A model generated the notes under the pieces. That model was not told the DNA's origin. It made no database searches and saw nothing but the letters and a program-made list of their open reading frames with translations. This document shows, piece by piece, positions 57,851 to 64,000 of a DNA stretch of 64,000 bases; position 1 is the first letter of the stretch, and each line of letters starts with the position of its first letter. The stretch is taken from the NCBI RefSeq assembly GCF_026151205.1, contig NC_087073.1:8161411-8225410 (forward strand), in the 5' to 3' direction. Made by a program: the position numbers and the translations under genes. The stretch is from Bolinopsis microptera (Eukaryota > Ctenophora > Tentaculata > Lobata > Bolinopsidae).

Positions 57851-57892
57851 CTCAAATTATTTGTTATATAGTAGTGTTGAAAGTATTAAAAC
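57851..57892 (-). other. 42-nt spliced-leader-like tag, copy D (5' end of LINE)
   Basis: Perfect copy, identical to copies A and B. TTTGAG is followed by GTATGTGTAATG. No Sm-type site (A-U4-6-G) follows within 100 nt, so it is not read as an SL RNA gene. Confidence 0.55.
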
Positions 57893-58084
57893 ATTATTCA
57901 TTAAGAATGGACACCATTTTTTACAGTGTTGAATTGATCTCAGGATTACTGATTACATATATTACATTGTCAGGACTTTTAAAAAGACTTAGACTATTTA
58001 AATATTCCGATTTAGACATTTCCAGTTCAATTATTGGAATGACTATAAACTTCGAAATTGTTTTATAATCAAAGGGCCCCTGAC

Positions 58085-58198
58085 AGTTGAAACTATAGCC
58101 AAGTGTACTTAAATCAATTTATTTTTGAACGCTGATTCAGAATCAGCGTTCAAAAATAAATTGATTCAAGTACAGTTGGCTATATAGTAGTTTCAACT
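58085..58198. mobile_element. 114-bp foldback (near-perfect hairpin)
   Basis: Two arms of about 55 nt pair almost throughout, from GTTGAAACTA at the outside to GAACGCTGATTC at the tip with no spacer. The right arm has four extra bases (TATATAGTAG). Non-coding; a foldback MITE or a recent inverted duplication. Confidence 0.75.
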
Positions 58199-58566
58199 TT
58201 TCCACACTAGCATCCTACCGTCTTACTATATACTGTTATGCACTATAAACTTTTATGCACTAAGTCCTAGTTAGGTATCAGCACTACAATATATACCGGC
58301 CTACCATCTCCACACTCGTATTTTTGATCAAATTATTTGAGGCACTACTTAAAGGGTGTTAATTTAGTTTTCTATTGAATTTATATTGAATTTTTATATA
58401 GGGTTATTGTTATATTATGTGTATATTGTTTGAATAATTTTTATAATAATAGTAATAATTATTTGAGGCACAGTATATAACACTATAACTATAATTGGAA
58501 ATTCTGTTGGGCAAAAAGTGTATTCACTATAAAACTTGTCATATTGTTGGTGTGGCGCGGCGTCCG
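58199..58566. other. gene-free stretch
   Basis: AT-rich. 58405-58436 matches a short part of the interspersed element at 9252-9393 (TATTATGTGTATATTGTTTG). The hAT target duplication ends it. Confidence 0.4.
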
Positions 58567-58856
58567 CAGTGGCGTAACGTTGCCTGTTGGCGCCCCCCGC
58601 CGAAAAGGCGCCCCCCTGTTGGCGCCCCCTCCCCTTTTGGTGCCCCTCCCTAAAATTGAACAAATTAGGTGATTTTAGAGGATACGCCAGTAAAATCTCT
58701 AAAAAAGTGTGTATCTAGAGCTAAACGCGCAGTTTTGCTAGTACTTTAGTTAAGTTTTCGAAATTGTCCCACATTCAAACGACGATTTGGCGCCCCCCTA
58801 AGACGGCGCCCCCCTGCACAGCGGGGTCAGCGGCGGGGCCCTTTGTTACGCCACTG
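58567..58856. mobile_element. hAT-type MITE, copy 2
   Basis: 290 bp, ends CAGTGGCGTAACG and TTACGCCACTG, with perfect 8-bp duplication GGCGTCCG (58559-58566 and 58857-58864). GGCGCCCCCC blocks near both ends. The 8-bp duplication plus CAGTGGCG termini place it in the hAT superfamily. Inserted at the left side of a LINE remnant. Confidence 0.92.
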
Positions 58857-58864
58857 GGCGTCCG

Positions 58865-59160
58865 CAATATTATCCAGTCGCCCTTGAAAATCGACTACAG
58901 AAAAAAGAAGGCTGTCAAATAAGTTACGAAGCAGGAGATCAAAAATGGCGGGACACTGCATCAGACATCCTGAGCTACTTGCCATTTAGTGTTATGGGAA
59001 CCTGTGCATGGTAGAGCACAGCAAGGCCGACCAAGACAAAGCTACTTGTCTAATGTCTATGTTACTGAAGGAAGTTAGGACAAACTTTAAGGAGAAACTG
59101 CGAACCCTGATGCGGGACAGGGATAAATGGAGGGGGTTATCTAGCGTAGATCGAACTTAG
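58865..59160 (+). pseudogene. LINE ORF2 tail remnant
   Basis: Fragments MAGHCIRHPEL, EHSKADQDKAT, LLKEVRTNFKEKLRTLMRDR and DKWRGLSSVDRT up to a stop resemble the end of RT proteins of the type '...GHxxRHPEL...RGRPxxxYxDxLxxD...RDRxxWR'. Several stops and frameshifts. Confidence 0.6.
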
Positions 59161-59976
59161 TTCCGACATAGTAGTATTAGTGGTAGTTGTGATTCAGAAT
59201 CATTCCACATGACATCTAGGGTTAAAATGCTCCTCTGGTGAGATATCGGCGAAAAGCTGTCTCGCTCACGTAATATGACCATACACCATATACAAAGAAG
59301 TTGGTATAATTTCTCCCTTGGGTTACGGTTTTTATTTAGCATTATATGCTTCAGTTTAGTTAGTATAGGGATTAAATTAGGATTATATTAGGGTTTGCAT
59401 CATGCCTCAAGAGCAGATTGAAATATTATTTTTCTTAACGGATGACAATTGTAAAATTTTTGTTCCAAATATCCAAAACCGTGGACGAGTCTGCGTAGGT
59501 TATAAACCTACAATTACAAGTTATAAACCTAAAATATTTTTTCATGTTCCAAAGTTTTGATTTTTTTCAAAGGGATTTTTCATATTTTATAACTTTATTT
59601 TGATACGATTTTGAAATATATTTGGTATGCTCTTGACATAGTTGATGTGACGAAAAGATATATCTTAACAACTCCTACAAATTCCAAGCCTTCTGATACC
59701 CCTTCACTACATCGACATTATGCACTGTACATATTATACTATTGCACTATACACTACACTTGTGGTTGTGTACACATTTGCGACCTATCCCCATTTCGTA
59801 TAAGAAGATCATCCATCCCTATATGGATTATGAATGGCTATTATAATCCTAAATGCAAGTTCACAATATATCTCACAATTTTCGGTAAATTTTACACTCA
59901 AATAAAAATCGTGTGGAAATTCCCTGTGGAAATTCTAGATATCTATTGAAATGATTAATGATCCCAGTACATGGTA
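59161..59976. other. gene-free stretch
   Basis: AT-rich, nothing supported. Its right end (AATGATCCCAG) begins the sequence shared with the LINE tail at 17665. Confidence 0.4.
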
Positions 59977-60095
59977 CAGGGGGGACTCCCGACCCACCGC
60001 TTCGGTGGGTAGTCGATGTCCCTTTCACAAGCAAGAGCCACTTTGGAATACTTGCTGGTTGGTGTCTCAGCTACCTGGGGTCCTCTTTTTTTTTT
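59977..60095 (+). ncRNA. multibranched RNA structure, copy 2
   Basis: About 80% identical to 17672-17787 and in the same orientation. GGGGGGACTCCCGACCCACC, GCTTCGGTGGGT and TTTCACAAGCAAGAGCCACT are retained, and a T-run follows (60086-60095). No RT lies upstream, so either a severely 5'-truncated LINE copy or an independent structured element. Confidence 0.55.
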
Positions 60096-60109
60096 CTTTA
60101 ATTCCCAAG

Positions 60110-60400
60110 TGGAGAAAGAAATGATTTCTAAAAGTCTGTAAATGAGTTAGGAAAAGGTCATTCAAACAATATGTACATTCAATTAAAAAGTCTGTAAATG
60201 GTAAATGATAGTTATTTTTGAAATGTTTCGAATGGAGTTTTATAAAAAATTTAGGAAACCTATTATGTTATTAATTAAGAAAAGCATAATGAATATCTTA
60301 GGTTTAATATATATATTATATTCCCCATGTTGCTAAGAAAGGTTTTATTGACTTATTTAGTAGATTTAGCAAGTTTTCAATGTTTTGTTTTCAATCTTTC
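60110..60400 (+). pseudogene. CR1-like LINE tail remnant
   Basis: PHVAKKGFIDLFSRFSKFSM near 60327-60385 parallels HPYVAKKRFINLYSVLEN at 9600-9653, and FEMFRMEFYKKF near 60215-60250 parallels FWNVSNEVLIRI. Frames broken. Confidence 0.55.
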
Positions 60401-60814
60401 TAGAAAGCACATAATCTGGTTATATGAACGAGGAATAATTCAGATATCACCTAGGAGGGAGACTGGGAGAGGGTTTAGAATTTAAGCTATTATTTCTTCG
60501 CTGTAAATTATTTCTGGCTGTGGAGAGGGAGCTGGAGGGGTCTAAAATGGGCAAATGTGGAGAAACCATGTAACTGTATTTACTGTATTAATTTTCTTTC
60601 CCTAACTGTACGGAAAATTAGGGTTTAATTGTATCTGATTCATAAATTTGCAGCACTAATGAATATTAAATTACATTCATGTTATATTTGCTAAGTGGCT
60701 TATTCTTACATATAATGTGTATTTAGCAAAGTGATGGACGTTCATTAAAAAACCTAAAGAGGCTACAAGATAAAGCTTGAATTCTTCACGACTCTGCGTG
60801 CAAGATATGATAGT

Positions 60815-61432
60815 ATGGTAACAGTCATTCCTGATGTAAAGGTAATTATATTTATAAATATTGCATTTTTCTTATCACAATTAGTTTTAAGCAAATTGTT
60901 CCACTTAAAAGTGGCATTTGGACAGAATCAGTGGTATAACATAACCATTTCTTCTGTCTTCTGTGGGCTATGCACCTAGACATCTTATTAATGGGACCAA
61001 GTTGCTCACTGCATTTCGTCGCCACATGTAATCCTGTTTGAATAAAAAATATATATCCCTGGGACCCTGGTCTTAAAGTTTAGACTTAAAATATCTAGAA
61101 AATTACCCATCTTATAGAAATTATGTATGAAAATTGCTATATACATTGTATTGTTGTAAAATTCTGTATTGTGTAAACTTGGTCCTGTGACTGTTAATTG
61201 ATGATAATTTGTCACATTTGCCAGCTGGACGTGTAATACTATTTCTACATCAGGTTAAAGTGAACGAGTTCATAATCCAGTGGTTATCTCAAGACAAGGT
61301 ATTCGACCAGCTCAGCGATGACCTGAGCTGCATCCTTAATGGCAAAGTCCCTGATGTGGTGCCAACTAAACTCATAAATAACAGATCTCTTTCACCGCCC
61401 CATCACAAACACCCTGCGTCACCAAGAAGTTA
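60815..61432 (+). CDS. PP2A regulatory subunit B''-like, first two coding exons
   Basis: Exon 1 60815-60841 (MVTVIPDVK) and exon 2 61254-61432, with GT-AG borders. VKVNEFIIQWLSQDKVFDQL resembles the N-terminus of vertebrate PPP2R3-type subunits (KMKVDELFLYWLSE in PPP2R3B), followed as there by a Pro/Ser-rich linker (SLSPPHHKHPASPRS). The family scaffolds the PP2A A/C dimer and binds calcium through EF-hands. A stop (TAG) appears in frame at 61431, but GTAATG inside it is a usable donor, so the gene probably continues right of the window past the LINE at 62478. The EF-hand core is not visible. Confidence 0.55.
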
Positions 61433-62477
61433 GTAATGTGATAAATTTAAGTTTTATGAATTCATTGAAATGTTGTACTTAAAAAGGTGTTTTTGTAATC
61501 TGGGGTGCACTATGTTTCGAGGGGCAAATTTACTTACAGTCCAAAGCACGAAGTATGCTCTTGGAGATAAATAACAATATACCGAGTCATAAAAAAGCTA
61601 TAAATCTGTTAAGTTTATAATCTTACTAAATCAACGTGATAAGTTATTGATGATGCTGTGAATATATCAATGTAATGAGAGTGAGTTTAACCCTGTATGC
61701 GTTATTATATTATGTTTGATCGAATAATAAAATAAATAAGAACACGTTGTCTAGCCTAATAGCACATTACTGTACTACTCCTACCCCTAGAGATACTACG
61801 AAATAGTCTTCCTCCAGGGCTAATATAATAAAACTAATCGAGTAGTTTTATTATATTGATATGCTTGTGGAATGTGGGTTAAAGATGAGTAGTGGATTGA
61901 GTTTCTTGTTGTTCAGGTCTGGTCACAGTTTAACGATCCCACAGTGTATATCAGTTGACGATATGTCAATGTGGGTGTCCATATACAGTGTGTGCCGATG
62001 ACAGTGCGATGACAGAGTCTATTTACAGTGTAACTATTTCAAATATTCTGAAATAACAGTTTTTAAAATTTAAATGTTAGGTTTGAGTAATTAATTCTAG
62101 TAAGCCAAATTTTTGGACTTTTCCCAGCTCCCATGAAAAGCTAAGAGTTAAATTGACAGGACTTTTATCTCTTGTATGTGGACAGCCAGCCATTTCAGTG
62201 TTCAATTTTACATCTGACAGTTGATCTTGTAAAAGAAAAAGCTAATATTACAGACAGTAATTCTTATTTCTTGTTGGTTGTTTTAAAATTGTTAGTTTGG
62301 TACGACTTGTGTTTAGAGGTCCGATTATTACAAGATTAGTGAAATATTAACTCTTTCTCCTTTAGATATTAGTTCATAGTAGTAGTAGTAAATCTTACAA
62401 AGTACGAAATATCTCTTTAAAAGAGCATCCTAGGCACCTTATAGATATCAAAACGCATAAAAAAGAAAACAAAAACA
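61433..62477. other. probable intron, gene-free
   Basis: AT-rich. 61816-61858 holds an inverted pair CTAATATAATAAAACTA / TAGTTTTATTATATT around TCGAG. A TAGTAGTAGTA run at 62378 may be the 3' end of the LINE that follows. Confidence 0.4.
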
Positions 62478-63842
62478 TCAACCATCTTCCAACTTCTTCC
62501 ATTCCTCCCTATCTAAAGCCAAAAATCTAAGGTCTTCGAAATCAGTCAAATTCTTAAGTCTAATATCAAGATTTCTACTAGTCAAGTCTTTTCTAATAAC
62601 ATCTAATAAGTTTAAACATGGTCTACCCCGTCTCCCTTCCATAAAAATATCAGAATTTATAGCAAATAACATAGAGGTGTATGCTGGTGAGTCTTCCTGT
62701 CCTCTTAAGATATGTCCTAACATTCTCCATCGAAACTTAGAGACTCTCACAGACAAGGGAGTGACATAACAACGAGCATAGAGTGCCTCATTAGAAATAA
62801 CCCCAGTAGGCCATCTGATGTTGAGGATTCTTCGGAGGTGTTTGCGATGAGCAATATCAAGTTCATTCAACGAAGCTAGTGGTGCAGCCCAGGAGTTGCA
62901 GTTGTAGAGTAGAATAGAGACTACTTGTGCCTCGTAGATTTTGATCTTCCTTTGGACTGAAATCTTGCTCTTCATCCAAACTTTCTGAAATTTACTAAAG
63001 GCAACATTACCAAGGAATATTCGATTCTTGATATCCTTAACAGTGCACATCAACGATCCTAAAGTTTTGTTAGAGCGCCACTCTTCATCACCTCTATACA
63101 CTTTTCCAACAATCACCTTGCGTTTAACAGTGGGTTTAGGATCTGCTAAATAAAAATGGACAAATTCAGTCTTGGAAGAATTGATATGAAGGTCCCACTG
63201 CTGGAATATATCTTTAGCGATAGGAAGCATTTCTTTGAGTGGAGCAAGTTCAGTGTTATTAAAGTCAATATCTTTAGCGATAGGAAGCATTTCTTTGAGT
63301 GGAGCAAGTTCAGTGTTATTAAAGTCAATATCATCAGAGTATCCTGTTTCGAGTGGCATGAATTCTTCTGAGATAGGAGGATTAGGGATTGGATGATTCA
63401 CTGGGTAAGGTGTTGATGATACTTGGGAGAGTACGGATCTGAGGTGAATAAGTGCAGCGGCTTCAACAACAGTAAATAGATTACCTGATAGTGCATCTCC
63501 TTGAAATGCTCCAGTTGTGCTTTGGAACTCAATTGATACAGTATTATTGACTTTTACTTTCAACACTGTGTTTGATAGTAGGAGCCGTACCATCCTAATT
63601 TCATCACTAGTACAGCCAGCATCTTCAAGAACATTGAGTACTGTTTCTCTGCTGATGGTGTCAAAGGCACTTGACATGTCTATACTCATTCTGTGGTAGC
63701 TCCAATGCTTTCTAAGTACCACTGAGGTTAGCATACGTTGAGACCAAATTATATCGCCACAACTTCTACCTCTCTTGTAAGCACTTTGTGTAGGACCGGT
63801 GTACTGATCTAGCTTGCCTTGGATACGTTTTAGGGTAATCAT
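62478..63842 (-). CDS. LINE reverse transcriptase, 5'-truncated, with internal duplication
   Basis: 454 aa from an ATG that falls inside RT. In the same frame NIRPLTLSNCSRKLLS precedes it, back to a stop near 63890, so the copy is truncated or broken there. RT motifs are MSIDMSSAFDTIS (first Asp), GAFQGDALSG and GYSDD (168-171). Directly after YSDD a 20-residue block beginning IDFNNTELAP is present twice. The C-terminus has WAAPLASLNELDIAHRKHLR, RWRMLGHILR and RRGRPCLNLLDVIRKDL, the usual tail of RTE/craft-like proteins; clade not certain. No endonuclease is visible. Confidence 0.8.
   Translation of the reverse strand: MITLKRIQGKLDQYTGPTQSAYKRGRSCGDIIWSQRMLTSVVLRKHWSYHRMSIDMSSAFDTISRETVLNVLEDAGCTSDEIRMVRLLLSNTVLKVKVNNTVSIEFQSTTGAFQGDALSGNLFTVVEAAALIHLRSVLSQVSSTPYPVNHPIPNPPISEEFMPLETGYSDDIDFNNTELAPLKEMLPIAKDIDFNNTELAPLKEMLPIAKDIFQQWDLHINSSKTEFVHFYLADPKPTVKRKVIVGKVYRGDEEWRSNKTLGSLMCTVKDIKNRIFLGNVAFSKFQKVWMKSKISVQRKIKIYEAQVVSILLYNCNSWAAPLASLNELDIAHRKHLRRILNIRWPTGVISNEALYARCYVTPLSVRVSKFRWRMLGHILRGQEDSPAYTSMLFAINSDIFMEGRRGRPCLNLLDVIRKDLTSRNLDIRLKNLTDFEDLRFLALDREEWKKLEDG
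63207..63326 (-). repeat. exact 60-bp tandem duplication in RT
   Basis: Two identical 60-bp units (plus strand TCTTTAGCGATAGGAAGCAT ... TTAAAGTCAATA) keep the frame and add 20 residues after the catalytic YSDD. Confidence 0.9.
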
Positions 63843-64000
63843 TGACAGTAATTTTCTGGAGCAGTTTGAGAGGGTGAGAGGTCTGATGTTAGTTCATATA
63901 AATTAAAATTTAGAGGAGAAAAAGCTAATGTTACAATAACTATCATCTTAATTAGAATCGTCTGAAATGAATATCTAAACAATGAGAAGGGGTGACCTAA

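Larger units (their letters stand above)
52642..57892 (-). mobile_element. second LINE with PHD/CCHC ORF1 and the 42-nt tag
   Basis: Minus strand order: tag 57892-57851, 5' UTR with a 24-bp duplication (GAGAAGCAGGACTTCTCGGG units near 57747 and 57776), ORF1 57613-56217 with one frameshift, ORF2 56251-52757 and a 3' UTR with two 42-bp units. ORF1 and ORF2 overlap by 35 nt in different frames. Its ORF1 differs completely from that of the LINE at 1-4030, so two families share the 5' tag. Confidence 0.8.

Noticed and set aside
57750-57892. SL RNA gene (tag followed by GTATGTG donor-like sequence)
   Set aside because: No Sm-binding site or terminator downstream within about 100 nt, and the tag leads into the 5' UTR of a LINE.

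Overview
The window is animal nuclear DNA: intron-bearing genes (GT-AG introns), metazoan families (a TGF-beta ligand, LIN52, malectin, eL31, LTV1, HAD, TM2, PP2A B''), and a large load of non-LTR retrotransposons and small DNA transposons in an AT-rich background. Three features together suggest a ctenophore: whole genes nested in an intron of another gene, 3' splice acceptors only a few bases before several start codons, and an exactly bounded 42-nt tag at the 5' ends of two unrelated LINEs that looks like a trans-spliced leader. This assignment is inference; only the metazoan origin is secure.

Layout. 1-4030 (minus): 5' part of a CR1/L2-like LINE. Its ORF1 fuses an AlkB-type dioxygenase to an SGNH esterase, and its ORF2 (endonuclease plus start of RT) runs off the left edge. 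4269-8193 (minus): a foldback MITE, a malectin-like gene without its last exon(s), and intronless RPL31. 8985-18600: repeat country with a LINE tail split by a 151-bp insertion, a 2.04-kb terminal-inverted-repeat element filled with minisatellites and 1.4 kb of polypurine, a SINE with a 15-bp target duplication, CpG-rich MITEs, and a LINE with a C-terminal endonuclease-like domain and a highly structured 3' tail.

19158-34688 (plus) holds four host genes in a row: LIN52 (MuvB/DREAM), a 362-aa protein with four TM2 units and a C-terminal RING-like finger, a HAD-fold protein, and LTV1 (40S ribosome assembly; one frameshift in exon 1). 38491-49440 (plus) is a secreted TGF-beta ligand of seven exons. 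Its 6.9-kb fifth intron contains two paralogous class-3-type lipase genes on the opposite strand and a hAT MITE. 50735-52112 is a cluster of CpG-rich palindromic repeats.

52642-57892 (minus) is a second LINE: ORF1 with PHD finger, RRM-like segment and CCHC knuckles (broken by a frameshift), ORF2 with endonuclease and RT, and the 42-nt tag at its 5' end. 58085-60400 contains a foldback element, a second hAT MITE, LINE tails and a second copy of the structured tail. 60815-61432 holds the first two coding exons of a PP2A B''-type regulatory subunit, whose next intron carries a third LINE (62478-63890, minus) with a 60-bp tandem duplication beside its catalytic YSDD.
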